A stretch of DNA of 64,000 nucleotides from Streptomyces sp. Je 1-79. Lineage in GTDB: Bacteria; Actinomycetota; Actinomycetes; Streptomycetales; Streptomycetaceae. The notes below the pieces were generated by a model, which worked only from the letters and a program-made list of their open reading frames with translations, searched no databases and was not told where the DNA came from. Made by a program: the position numbers and the translations under genes. The stretch lies in contig NZ_JAMGSL010000006.1 in the NCBI RefSeq assembly GCF_025195125.1, positions 417,815 to 481,814 of the forward strand, written 5' to 3'. Within the stretch, counting starts at the first letter, position 1; each line of letters starts with the position of its first letter. Shown piece by piece: positions 24,060 to 32,721 of this stretch.

Positions 24060-26189
24060 CTCGCTCTCCAGCACCAGCCGGCCGAGCTTGCGGTACTCCC
24101 GCAGGACGGCGGAGACGACCTGCGCCATCCCGAGCGGCCGCCCCGCCTCGGCCGCGAGGTAGGCCGCGGTGACCGCGCAGGCGCGGATCGAGCCGCCCGC
24201 CAGCTCGAAGCGGTCCGCGCAGAACGCCAGGTCGAGGCTGTCGTCACGCGGCAGTTCGGAGCCCAGGCAGCGGTCCCAGAGGGCGAGCCGCTGTCGGGCG
24301 TCGGGCATCGGGAACTCCGCGATCACGTCGAGCCGCCGGGTGAACGCCTCGTCCAGGTTGGCCCGGAGGTTGGTGGTGAGGATCGCGATGCCGTCGAAGG
24401 ACTCCATGCGTTGCAGGAGGTACGCCGACTCGACGTTGGCGTGGCGGTCGTGGGCGTCCTTCACCTCGGAGCGCTTCCCGAAGATCGCGTCGGCCTCGTC
24501 GAAGAGGAGGACGCCGTTCACCTCCGAGGCCTCGACGAAGATCCGCTCCAGGTTCTTCTCCGTCTCACCGATGTACTTGTCCACGACGGTGGAGAGGTCC
24601 ACCACGTAGAGCTCCATGCCCAGTTCGGCGGCGACCACCTCCGCCGACATCGTCTTGCCGGTGCCGGACTCGCCCGCGAACAGGGCGATCACTCCGCGCC
24701 CCCGTCCGCCGCCGGGCCGCATCCGCCACTGTCCGAGAACCTGGTCGCGGTGGCGTGCGCGCAGGGCGAGTTCGCCGAGCTGGCGGTGGGTGGGGCCGGG
24801 CAGGACGAGGTCGTCCCAGCCGACGGCGGGTTCGATGCGCCGGGCGAGCCGTTCGAGGCCGGCGCCGTTCTGTGCGCGCACGGCGGCCCGCAGATCCTGC
24901 GGGCCGACGGGGCGCCGCTCCGCCGCCGCGGTCCGGACGGCGACCGCGGCGGCCTTGCGCACCTGCTCGGCGTCGAGCCGGTACGTGGCGACGGCCGCGC
25001 CGAGCTCGTCGTCGGCGGGCGCCCCTGCGCCCGGCCCTGTCACCGCGGTCCCTGTCGCCGTGGTCACCGCGCCTGCGTTCGGCACTGTCACCGTGGGCAC
25101 CGCGCCCGTCGCCTCGGTGAGGGCCCGGTGCCACTGGGCGGCCCTGCGCCCGGTGGTGGGCGGGCCGACGGTGAACGGGACCGGGCTGTGCCGGGACCAC
25201 AGCGGGTCCCAGTTCTTCGTGCCGTACGTGATCAGCGGGACACCGGCCGCCACGCCGCACAGGTCGCGCAACCAGCGGGCGCGCTCCGGGCGTTCGGGTT
25301 CGAGCGCTTCGAGCGGGCCGACGACGATGCCGCCCCCGCACAGCCTGGCCTCGGTCGCCAGGACGGACGGCACCCCCGCCATGCCGGAGTCCGTGGTGAG
25401 CGCCGCGACGTCGACGACCAGGGGGCGTCGGCCCACGGCCGTGAGGGCGTCGACGGCGACCCGGGCCGCATCGCCTCCCCTGTCCCGGAGATGGACCGGT
25501 CCGCTGCCGGTGGTGGCCGCCGCCGCGACGCGCAGCACCGTGCCCTCGTACGGCATCGGGCTGCCCGCGCCCTTCCCGACCAGGCCGGCCAGCCGGGCGT
25601 CCGGCTCGTCGTCGCCGAGGAGATGGGCGCCGACCCGGTCGGGGACGCGCAGGGTGCGCGAGAGCAGGGGGCGTTCGGGTTCCGTGATCTCCAGAAGTCC
25701 GCCGCTCACCAGGGGGGCGGTGGTGGCGAGGCGGAACCGTCCGGGGCCCGCCACGGGCACCCCGCACAGGCCGAGCGCCAGACCGGTCGTCGGGCGGCGC
25801 CGGGTGAGGTCGTCGTTGAGGTAGCCGTAGAGCGCCTCGAAGCGGGCGTCGACGTCGGGGGCCAGGGCGACGAGCAGCAACTCGACGTCCAGCGGCAGGA
25901 GTCCGAAGTCGTCGGCGAGCCGCCGCAGCCGGGATCCGGGCGCCGGCAGGTCGCCGTCCTCCCCGTCCACGGGGCCGGGGAAGAAGGCTGCGGGGGCCCG
26001 CAGGATCAGCTCCGCGCCTTCCGGGGTGAGGTACTGGCCCCGGTACGGGTCGCCGGGGTCCGGATCGGTCGCGCGCCGCGCCGCCACCGCGTCGCGTACC
26101 CGCAGCTCGACACGGGCCAGGCGCTCCCAGAGGTGGGTGAGCCCGGCCGGGTCGGCGTCGGGCGGTGTACGTACGTCGTCCTGGATCAC
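24006..26189 (-). CDS. eCIS AAA+ ATPase
   Basis: A 727-aa ATPase typical of eCIS loci, probably needed for assembly or disassembly of the particle. Residues 1-430 are a family-specific N-terminal region with a degenerate AAA-like part. The C-terminal AAA+ module has Walker A GESGTGKT (506-513), the KYIGETEKNLERIF pore-loop region, Walker B LLFDEAD (561-567) and a sensor/Arg-finger segment FTRRLD. GTG start, overlapping the DUF4255 gene by four bases. The last eight residues (SLAASVPG) are not the expected ending; the direct repeat at 23995-24059 explains them. Confidence 0.93.
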   Translation of the reverse strand: MIQDDVRTPPDADPAGLTHLWERLARVELRVRDAVAARRATDPDPGDPYRGQYLTPEGAELILRAPAAFFPGPVDGEDGDLPAPGSRLRRLADDFGLLPLDVELLLVALAPDVDARFEALYGYLNDDLTRRRPTTGLALGLCGVPVAGPGRFRLATTAPLVSGGLLEITEPERPLLSRTLRVPDRVGAHLLGDDEPDARLAGLVGKGAGSPMPYEGTVLRVAAAATTGSGPVHLRDRGGDAARVAVDALTAVGRRPLVVDVAALTTDSGMAGVPSVLATEARLCGGGIVVGPLEALEPERPERARWLRDLCGVAAGVPLITYGTKNWDPLWSRHSPVPFTVGPPTTGRRAAQWHRALTEATGAVPTVTVPNAGAVTTATGTAVTGPGAGAPADDELGAAVATYRLDAEQVRKAAAVAVRTAAAERRPVGPQDLRAAVRAQNGAGLERLARRIEPAVGWDDLVLPGPTHRQLGELALRARHRDQVLGQWRMRPGGGRGRGVIALFAGESGTGKTMSAEVVAAELGMELYVVDLSTVVDKYIGETEKNLERIFVEASEVNGVLLFDEADAIFGKRSEVKDAHDRHANVESAYLLQRMESFDGIAILTTNLRANLDEAFTRRLDVIAEFPMPDARQRLALWDRCLGSELPRDDSLDLAFCADRFELAGGSIRACAVTAAYLAAEAGRPLGMAQVVSAVLREYRKLGRLVLESEFGPWLKSEESLAASVPG

Positions 26190-27073
26190 CGGGCGGGCCC
26201 CCGGCGTCGGCGGCCCGGCTCGGGCCGCTCGCGCGGAGCGGCGAAGCCGTCGGGTTCCGGGCGAGTCGCAGCGCCCCCACGACCGCCCTGCCCCGCGCCG
26301 GTCGCACCGTCGTCGCGGCCATCCTGGCCGGCGCCGGTCGCACCGCCCCCACGACCGCCCTGGCCCGCGCCGGTCGCGGTGTCGTAGCGGCCGCCCTGCC
26401 CCGTACCGCTCGTACCGTCCCCCCGACCACCCTCCCCCGCGCCGCTCGCACCGGTCGCGGTGTCGTAGCGCAGGCGACGGCCGGGGTCCGTCGGTGTGCC
26501 GGCCGCGGACGGGACGGTTCGTACCACCAGGCCGTCGGTGACCGGCGGCCCTGTCGCGACGCGCTCACCGGCCAGCGGTGCCAGGACCTTCAGGCCGATC
26601 GAGGCCTTGAGTTCGCCGCCGAGGGCGGACCACACGTCGGAGGCCGACGGGCCGCTCGCCGCACCGCCCGCGGCGTCGATGCTCACCGTGAGTCCCAGTT
26701 CGGCGAGGGTGCCGGTGTGCAGGCGGGCGGGGAGCACGTCCGAGCGGACCAGGCACCGGAGCACTTCGGAGAGCAGCCGGTGCTCGTCCTGGGGCCGGTT
26801 GGTCCAGGCGGTGACGAGATAGGTGAGTTCGAACCAGCGGGGCGGGGTGCGGCGGGCGACGGTGATGCCGGCGTCGTCGTACTCCTCCGACGTTCCCGAC
26901 CGCCGCCGGGCGATGTCCTCCCTGATGTCGTAGAGGAAGACGCTGATCGTCGGGGCGTTCCGCCGGGCCGCCCAGTCACGGGTGGGGGCGTCGAAGACGA
27001 GGTCGACGCCGCTCTCGGGCAGGCCGGACTCGGTGAGCAGCAGGCGCAGTCCTTCGTCGACTTCGTGGATCAC
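26186..27073 (-). CDS. DUF4255 (Pvc16-like) protein
   Basis: A 295-aa protein. Residues 1-185 match DUF4255, the tube/sheath terminator family of eCIS (VIHEVDEGLRLLL, VDLVFDAPTRDWAARRNAPTISVFLYDIREDIARR, RWFELTYLVTAWTNRPQDEHRLLSEVLRCL). From about residue 215 the tail is a low-complexity region with units of about 15 residues such as TGAGQGGRGGGA and TGAGQDGRDDGA, ending in a basic stretch. GTG start overlapping the propeller gene stop. It would cap the distal end of the particle. Confidence 0.88.
   Translation of the reverse strand: MIHEVDEGLRLLLTESGLPESGVDLVFDAPTRDWAARRNAPTISVFLYDIREDIARRRSGTSEEYDDAGITVARRTPPRWFELTYLVTAWTNRPQDEHRLLSEVLRCLVRSDVLPARLHTGTLAELGLTVSIDAAGGAASGPSASDVWSALGGELKASIGLKVLAPLAGERVATGPPVTDGLVVRTVPSAAGTPTDPGRRLRYDTATGASGAGEGGRGDGTSGTGQGGRYDTATGAGQGGRGGGATGAGQDGRDDGATGAGQGGRGGAATRPEPDGFAAPRERPEPGRRRRGPAR
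26270..26470 (-). repeat. Gly-Arg-Asp repeats in the DUF4255 gene tail
   Basis: Four to five degenerate units of about 45 bp containing GCGCCGGTCGCACCG and CGACCGCCCTG (plus strand) encode (S/T)GAGQGGRxDxAT. Units keep frame and differ by a few substitutions. Confidence 0.7.
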
Positions 27074-30000
27074 CGGCGTGCCACCTCGTCGGGCGGGCCG
27101 ATGCTGCCGCCGACCACCAGGAAGGGCGTGGTGACCGGGGAGAAGCCGGCGCCCGAGGCGGTGATGGTGCGCGGTCCCGTCTGGTCCTTGGCGAGGATCA
27201 GCAGCTGGGCGATGAACCGCCCGTCGGTGCCGGGCACGGTCGGCGCGGCGGCCGCGGTGATGCCGGGCTTCCAGCGGAGCGTCACGGGGGTGCCGGGCGG
27301 GAAGTCCTTGCCGCGTACGGAGGTCACGAAGCCCGGTTTGCCCACGGCGGGTACGGCCAGGATCGTCGGCTGGAGGATCCGTATCCGCTCGCGGGCCGTG
27401 TTGTCGGCCCGGTCTGCGTCGGTGCCTGACGTGGTGAGCCGGCCGGTGACGGTGGCCGTCAGCGCCTTGTCCGGCGAGAGGACGATCGTGACCACGGTGG
27501 AGGCTCCGGGCGCGAGGTCGCCCAGGGCGCACACTCCGGCGGTGCACCCGGCGGGGGCCTGGCCGGCCGGGATGCCGCGCGGCAGTCCGAGCCGCAGGGT
27601 CAGGCCGGTGGCGAGCGCGTTCCGGCCGTTGCGCACGGTGTAGGTGACCACCACGCGGCCGCCGACGTAGCCCGGTTCGGGCTGTGCGTCGATGGTCAGC
27701 CCCGGCCCGGCCTCGGGGGCGGGGGGCGGCGCGGGCGCGGGCGGCGGGGTCGGCGAGGGCGAGGGAGGCGGCGGGGTCGGCGTCGGGGGTTCCGGGATGT
27801 CCTCCTGGACGGGGACGACGGTCCGTGCCGTGTTGTCCGCGGGGTTGGGGTCGACCACGGCTCCGGCGACGGACCAGTCGACGGGCCGGTCGCCCGGGGT
27901 CACGCCGGTCAGCCGCGCGGTGACGGTGACGCTCGCGCCGGGGGCGAGGACGCCCAGGTCGCACTGCGGGGACCCGGGCTCGCACCGCCCCGCCGACGGG
28001 GTCAGCGAGTCGAGACGTACGCCGGGCGGTACGGCGGCGGTGAGGGTGGTGCCGGGTGCGGCGGACGGGCCGCGGTTGGTGACGGTCACGGTCACCGAGC
28101 CGGTCTCGCCCTCCGTGACGGGGTCGGCGGTGGGCGGCGCGGTCACCGTCAGGTCCACGGACTGCTGGTAGGCGGGCTCCTTCTGACGGCCCGGCAGGGC
28201 GGCGGTCAGGGGGGTGACGGCACCGGTCGCGAGCTCGACGGTGGACAGGGCCTCCGGGGAGTTGGCCGGCAGCGCCCGGCGGGAGCTGAACAGGAGCCGG
28301 CTCGCGTCCGGGGACCAGGCCACGTCGCGCGGCTGGAAGGGGCCGGTGGCCGACGTGTCGGGGACGTCCCGTCGGCAGGCGTCCGGGTCGCCGCCCCGGC
28401 CGGCCGGCAGGACGACCTGGCAGGCGCCGTCGGTCAGGGAGGTCAGGAGGACGGCGTTGCGTTCGTTGACCCGGCCGCCGCCGTCCTTGCGGTTGAAGGC
28501 GAGCCGCTGTCCGTCGGGCGAGAACGCGGGGCTGTCGTCGATCACCTGGCAGCTGCCGGGGCAGAGCTGCGCGCTCAGGTCCCGCTGCCGGTCGAGCGCC
28601 TTCACGGGGACGGTCCAGATGTGCTTGTTGCCGCCCACGCCGTCGACGACGTGGGCGCGGGTGAAGGCCAGGGTCGTGCCGTCGGAGGACCAGGTCGGCT
28701 GGGCGTCGCCGCCGGACCGCCCCTGGGGCGGGCGCACCTCGTCGACGAGGGCGCCTGTCACCGCGTCGGCGATGAGGATGCGGCCGGGGCCCGAGGCCCC
28801 GCCGACGCCGCCGGGCGAGGTGCGGGTGAAGGCGAGGAGCTTTCCGTCGGGCGAGAAGGTGGGGTCGGTGTCCCAGTCGCGGGGTCCGCGTCCGGCGAGC
28901 GGCATGGGCGCGTCGTTCGATCCGTCGGCGTCGGCGAGCCAGATCCGCTCGATCCGGCCGGTCTCGGGGTCGCCGTCGAAGCGGGTGAAGACGATCCGCC
29001 GGCCGTCGGGGGTGTAGTTCTGCCGTTCGGTCCACGGGTCGAAGCCCTTGGCCGGGTTGAAGAGCGGGTCGGCCGCCGGGTCGGTGTTCGTGGTGGCGGC
29101 GGGGTCCTCCAGGAGCACCTTGCGGCCGAGGTCGCGGGGGTCGGAACCGTCGGGCCGCACGTCCTGGAGGGTCGCGTGGTTGCGGGCCTGGGCGGTGGTG
29201 CGGGTGACGACGACGGAGCCGCCGGCCGGGGGCCCGAGCCAGGTCGGGGAGTCGACGGCGCGGTCCTCGGCGAGGACGACCTCGGCCGTCTTCGTGGCGT
29301 GGGCGACGGCGCGGTAGACGCTCTCGTACGGGTTGGTGCAGCCGCAGGGCCCGTTGACACTGAGGAAGAGGACGGTGTCGCCGTCCGGCTGCCAGGCGGC
29401 GGAACGGGTCTTCCAGCCGGCCTGCTCCCCGGAGAGGAGCGGTCCGTCGGCGCCCTGGCCGGACGTCACGCGCAGCCGGGGGCCGCTCTGCTCGCCGCCG
29501 GGCGCGCCGGTGAGGGTGTAGGCGACGAGGTCGCGGTTGACGCTGTCGTCGACGGGGTTCCAGGCCGGTTCGTCCGCGTTCCCGGCCGGACCGTCGCTGA
29601 TCCGGACGGCCGCGCCGCCGTCCAGCCGCCGGGCGTGGATCTGGCGGCCGCGGAGCGGGTCGGCGTCGCTGACGTACGCGATCCTGGCGCCGTCCGGCGA
29701 GACGGTGGGCGCGGTCTCGTTCGCGGGGGTCTCGGTGAGGGCGCGGGCCCCGGTCCCGTCGGTGCGGACGATCCACAGGTCGCGCTGGGTGCCGCCGGGG
29801 CCCGGCTCGGCGGAGTCGAACACCACGGCCTTGCCGTCCGGGGTGAGTTCGGGGTTGGCCGCGTCGCGGCCGGTGGTCAGCCGGCGGATGCCGCCGGCGC
29901 CGTCCCGCAGGTAGACCTGGGGACGGACACCGTCACGGAGGCTGGTGAACACCAGCTGGTCACCGCGGGCGGAGGACTGCCGGTCGTAGTGGGCCGGTCC

Positions 30001-30240
30001 TGGGCCGAGCAGTGGTTCGCTCTCGTCGGTCGCCGTGACCCGGCCCATGGAGCGGTGTTCGGTGCCCGCGAAGGCGATGCGGCCGGTGCCGTCCGCGGCG
30101 GCCGCCGCCGCGCGGAGCGGCGCGGCGGCGGGTGGAGCGGCGGGCTGCGGGCCCACCCCGAGCAGGGGGACCGTGAGCGCCACGGCGACGGCCAGTCTGC
30201 CCAGCCGGGTACGGCCTGCCGGGCCGGGGGTGCCGGTCAC
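27070..30240 (-). CDS. Secreted PD40 beta-propeller / CARDB-like protein at the head of the eCIS operon
   Basis: A 1056-aa exported protein. The GTG at 30240 is preferred because AGGTGG precedes it and the peptide GTPGPAGRTRLGRLAVAVALTVPLLG is a signal sequence; an upstream GTG at 30285 is open but lacks a binding site. Residues about 50-640 contain TolB-like PD40 blades (ANPELTPDGKAVVF, TVSPDGARIAYV, TFSPDGKLLAFTR, AFSPDGQRLAFNR). Two DUF11/CARDB-type Ig domains follow (VTVTVTNRGPSAAPGTTL; VVVTYTVRNGRNALATG), then a final Ig-like domain. It starts the run of overlapping genes, so it is probably made with the particle. Confidence 0.78.
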   Translation of the reverse strand: MTGTPGPAGRTRLGRLAVAVALTVPLLGVGPQPAAPPAAAPLRAAAAAADGTGRIAFAGTEHRSMGRVTATDESEPLLGPGPAHYDRQSSARGDQLVFTSLRDGVRPQVYLRDGAGGIRRLTTGRDAANPELTPDGKAVVFDSAEPGPGGTQRDLWIVRTDGTGARALTETPANETAPTVSPDGARIAYVSDADPLRGRQIHARRLDGGAAVRISDGPAGNADEPAWNPVDDSVNRDLVAYTLTGAPGGEQSGPRLRVTSGQGADGPLLSGEQAGWKTRSAAWQPDGDTVLFLSVNGPCGCTNPYESVYRAVAHATKTAEVVLAEDRAVDSPTWLGPPAGGSVVVTRTTAQARNHATLQDVRPDGSDPRDLGRKVLLEDPAATTNTDPAADPLFNPAKGFDPWTERQNYTPDGRRIVFTRFDGDPETGRIERIWLADADGSNDAPMPLAGRGPRDWDTDPTFSPDGKLLAFTRTSPGGVGGASGPGRILIADAVTGALVDEVRPPQGRSGGDAQPTWSSDGTTLAFTRAHVVDGVGGNKHIWTVPVKALDRQRDLSAQLCPGSCQVIDDSPAFSPDGQRLAFNRKDGGGRVNERNAVLLTSLTDGACQVVLPAGRGGDPDACRRDVPDTSATGPFQPRDVAWSPDASRLLFSSRRALPANSPEALSTVELATGAVTPLTAALPGRQKEPAYQQSVDLTVTAPPTADPVTEGETGSVTVTVTNRGPSAAPGTTLTAAVPPGVRLDSLTPSAGRCEPGSPQCDLGVLAPGASVTVTARLTGVTPGDRPVDWSVAGAVVDPNPADNTARTVVPVQEDIPEPPTPTPPPPSPSPTPPPAPAPPPAPEAGPGLTIDAQPEPGYVGGRVVVTYTVRNGRNALATGLTLRLGLPRGIPAGQAPAGCTAGVCALGDLAPGASTVVTIVLSPDKALTATVTGRLTTSGTDADRADNTARERIRILQPTILAVPAVGKPGFVTSVRGKDFPPGTPVTLRWKPGITAAAAPTVPGTDGRFIAQLLILAKDQTGPRTITASGAGFSPVTTPFLVVGGSIGPPDEVARR

Positions 30241-30355
30241 GTCCACCTCGCAGTCAGGGAGCGGTTCGCCGTGGACGAGCGTCACAGCCCCGGGCGGGAG
30301 ACGACAGGCCTGGAGTACCCGTCCCGGGGGAAGCGGTCGCTGCTCTTTCGGGCAC

Positions 30356-31000
30356 TCAGATGAGTCCGTGCCGCATCGCGTAGCCCACGGCGTGGGCGCG
30401 GTTGCGCAGTTGCAGCCGGGTGTTCACCTCGTGCAGGACGTTCTTGACGGTGCGTTCGGAGTACGAGGTCTTCTGCGCGATCTCCACGGTGTCGAAGCCC
30501 TCGGAGACGAGCCGGAGCATGTCGGCCTCGCGCGTCGTCAGGGTGGACAGGGTCAGCCCCCGGGGGTCGAGCACCGTCCGCTGGAGGCTGCTGACATGCG
30601 CGAGGAGCTTGCCCAGCAGGTCGCCGGGGAGGACGCCCTCGCCCTTCGCCAGCGCGGTGACCAGGTGCACGAGGCGGTCCTGGTCGGCCTCGGCGCGGCG
30701 CAGTACGGCGGCGACGGAGCATTCGATCATCGTCTGTAAGGCTCCGGACTCGAAGCGGCCCACGACGAGCCCGGTGCTCGTGGCGGTGTTGCGCTGGAGG
30801 CGGCGCAGCAGTTGCACGGTGGAGTCGTCGACGGTGTCCACCACCACCAGGGTGGCCCTTGCCCGGTCGGCGTCGGCCTCGTCGAGCAGCTCCACCTCCG
30901 GCCGCCGGCGCAGTTGCTGGACGATTCCCGTGTGCAGGATGAGGTCCTCGGCGTACACCGTGACCGACACCCTGGCGTCGCACTGCTCGCTGGTCGTCAT
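30356..31000 (-). CDS. LuxR-type transcriptional regulator of the eCIS locus
   Basis: A 214-aa regulator. The C-terminal 60 residues are a LuxR/GerE helix-turn-helix (LTTREADMLRLVSEGFDTVEIAQKTSYSERTVKNVLHEVNTRL). The N-terminal part has a receiver-like size (residues 10-120, LVVVDTVDDSTVQLLRRL) but lacks a clear acidic pocket and phospho-Asp, so it may be a degenerate receiver. The ATG at 31000 follows GGAAAGAGACC; the longer frame to 31120 is unlikely. It lies divergent to the gene at 31171 and 115 bp upstream of the propeller gene, a good position to control the cluster. Confidence 0.85.
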   Translation of the reverse strand: MTTSEQCDARVSVTVYAEDLILHTGIVQQLRRRPEVELLDEADADRARATLVVVDTVDDSTVQLLRRLQRNTATSTGLVVGRFESGALQTMIECSVAAVLRRAEADQDRLVHLVTALAKGEGVLPGDLLGKLLAHVSSLQRTVLDPRGLTLSTLTTREADMLRLVSEGFDTVEIAQKTSYSERTVKNVLHEVNTRLQLRNRAHAVGYAMRHGLI

Positions 31001-31170
31001 GGTCTCTTTCCACCCGTTTCTCGTGATCCGCCGCCCGGAAGGAGTGGGGCCGGCGGGTGTCGCTCGTCCGGCGCGACGCTGCGCCGATGGTCCGTGGGGG
31101 CACGCGGGCTGCCCGGTCATTGGCCCCCGCGTCCCTCGTTCGGGGCCGGCTCGCGGCCTAGGTTCACGGC
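31001..31170. promoter_or_regulatory. Divergent promoter region
   Basis: 170 bp between the LuxR regulator (leftward) and the Ig-like membrane gene (rightward). On the plus strand TAGGTT (31160-31165) lies five bases before the GTG start at 31171, with no Shine-Dalgarno sequence, so that transcript is probably leaderless. No clear operator was found. Confidence 0.45.
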
Positions 31171-32481
31171 GTGACCACTTCTGCCGAACTCGACATGCCG
31201 GCCGTGACCGTGCCGCCCGGCGGCGAGGCGACGACCACCCTGAACGTGCGTAACGACAGCGACATCGTCGAGGCGTACACGTTCACGGTGGTCGGCGACT
31301 GCGCCGCCTGGGCCACGGTCGAACCGGCCCGTGTCTCGCTGTATCCCGGCACCTCCGAGACGGTGACGGTCCGGCTGGCCCCGCCCCGCTCCCCCGAGGT
31401 CCGTGCCGGGGAGGTGCCGCTGGGTGTCCGGGTGCTGCCCGCGGAGCACCCGGACCGCGTGGTGGTGGCCGAGACCACGGTGCGTGTGGAGGAGTTCCGG
31501 GAGATCCGCCAGGAGCTGACGCCCCGGCGGCGGCGCGGCTGGCTGGGCGCGCGCTACCGGATCGCCCTGCGGAACCAGGGGAACGCGGCCGTGTCCCTCG
31601 CGCTCGCCGGCCGGCAGGCCGGGGAGGAGCTGGGCCTGCGCACCGACCGGCAGCAGCAGCGTCTCGAGCCCGGCGAGTCCGTCGAGATCGGGCTGAAGGC
31701 GAAGGCCCGCGCCCTGATGTGGTTCGGTGAGCCGGTGAGCCGGCCCTTCGAGATCGAGGTCGCCGAGGCGGCCGAGGAGGGGCAGGACGGCGAGCGGGAG
31801 CCGGCCGAACCGGGTGTTCTGGAGGGCGAGTTCGTCCAGCTGCCCCTGCTGCCGAAGTGGCTGCTGATCCTGCTCGCGCTGATCATGGCGCTGCTGGTCG
31901 CCTGGTTCGCGCTGGTCCGGCCCGCGGTGCGCAGCACCGCGAAGGACGCCGCCGCGGCCGCGCAGCGGGAGGAGGCTCAGAAGCAGCAGCAGGAGCAGGG
32001 CAGGGCCGACGGGCAGACCCAGAAGCCGCCCGGCCGGCAGGGCGAGGGTTCCGGCGGCGGGCAGGGCGACGGCGGGAGCGGCTCCGGGGGCGGTTCGGGG
32101 CCGGGCACGGCGGCCGGGAACGGCCAGCAGAGTTCGGCGACGATCGACGTCGAGACGGGCGGCGGGGCCAGGAAGACGGGCACGTACCAGGTGCCGGCCG
32201 GCAAGGTCTTCGGGATCACCGACATCGTCGTGGCGAACTTCCAGGGCGACGAGGGCGTCATCACGATCTCGTTCGGAGAACGGAAGATCACCACGATCGC
32301 GCTGGAGACGTTCCGCAATCAGGACTACCACTGGGTCACCCCCATCGAAATCCCCGAGAACTCGACCGTCACCGCGGAAGTGAGCTGTGCGAAGCCGGGT
32401 ACTCCGGCCACCGGCCGGCAGGCGTCGGGCTGCCACGAAGTACTGAACGTCAGCGGCGTTCTCCGTGACCTCAGGCCGTGA
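31171..32481 (+). CDS. Membrane protein with Ig-like domains (eCIS-flanking)
   Basis: A 436-aa protein with no signal peptide. Residues 1-105 and about 110-195 are two Ig-like beta-sandwich domains (AVTVPPGGEATTTLNVRNDSDIVEAYTF; RYRIALRNQGNAAVSLALAG). One membrane helix follows at about residue 230 (WLLILLALIMALLVAWFAL), then a Gln/Gly/Ser-rich linker and a C-terminal beta domain of about 110 residues (KVFGITDIVVANFQGDEGVITISF). It is therefore a cytoplasm-to-exterior single-pass protein. Similar genes occur beside Streptomyces injection loci. The GTG start lies directly behind a -10-like hexamer. Its role is unknown. Confidence 0.7.
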   Translation: MTTSAELDMPAVTVPPGGEATTTLNVRNDSDIVEAYTFTVVGDCAAWATVEPARVSLYPGTSETVTVRLAPPRSPEVRAGEVPLGVRVLPAEHPDRVVVAETTVRVEEFREIRQELTPRRRRGWLGARYRIALRNQGNAAVSLALAGRQAGEELGLRTDRQQQRLEPGESVEIGLKAKARALMWFGEPVSRPFEIEVAEAAEEGQDGEREPAEPGVLEGEFVQLPLLPKWLLILLALIMALLVAWFALVRPAVRSTAKDAAAAAQREEAQKQQQEQGRADGQTQKPPGRQGEGSGGGQGDGGSGSGGGSGPGTAAGNGQQSSATIDVETGGGARKTGTYQVPAGKVFGITDIVVANFQGDEGVITISFGERKITTIALETFRNQDYHWVTPIEIPENSTVTAEVSCAKPGTPATGRQASGCHEVLNVSGVLRDLRP

Positions 32482-32535
32482 GAACAGAACGTGAGAACGG
32501 AACGCGAGAACGGACGCGAGAACATCTTTGTTCTC
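32479..32535 (+). terminator. Short tandem repeats ending in a hairpin
   Basis: Four 11-12 bp units built on ACG(T/C)GAGAACGG lie directly after the stop codon. The last one leads into GAGAACA (32518-32524), loop TCTT, TGTTCTC (32529-32535), a 7-bp stem rich in A and T. It is a likely terminator for the preceding gene. Confidence 0.6.
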
Positions 32536-32547
32536 GGCTTCGCCGGC

Positions 32548-32603
32548 GGGAAGACCGGGACGATGGATTCGTCCTGAAACCATCGTCCGTATCGGCCTTC
32601 CCG
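32548..32603 (-). terminator. Large imperfect hairpin between convergent genes
   Basis: GGACGATGG (32558-32566) and CCATCGTCC (32580-32588) form a 9-bp stem that extends, with a bulge, through GGGAAGaCCGG on one side and CGGCCTTCCC on the other. It lies beyond the SARP gene stop and could terminate both converging transcripts. Confidence 0.55.
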
Positions 32604-32721
32604 CATTCGCACCGGAGAACGGCCTGGCCGCTTCTCTCCGCCGGCCACGGCACGCCTCTCCCGGATCGTTCCGGGGCAGCAGCGTAGGCAGGGTCCAGTG
32701 CCGAAAAAGTGACGCCCCGGG

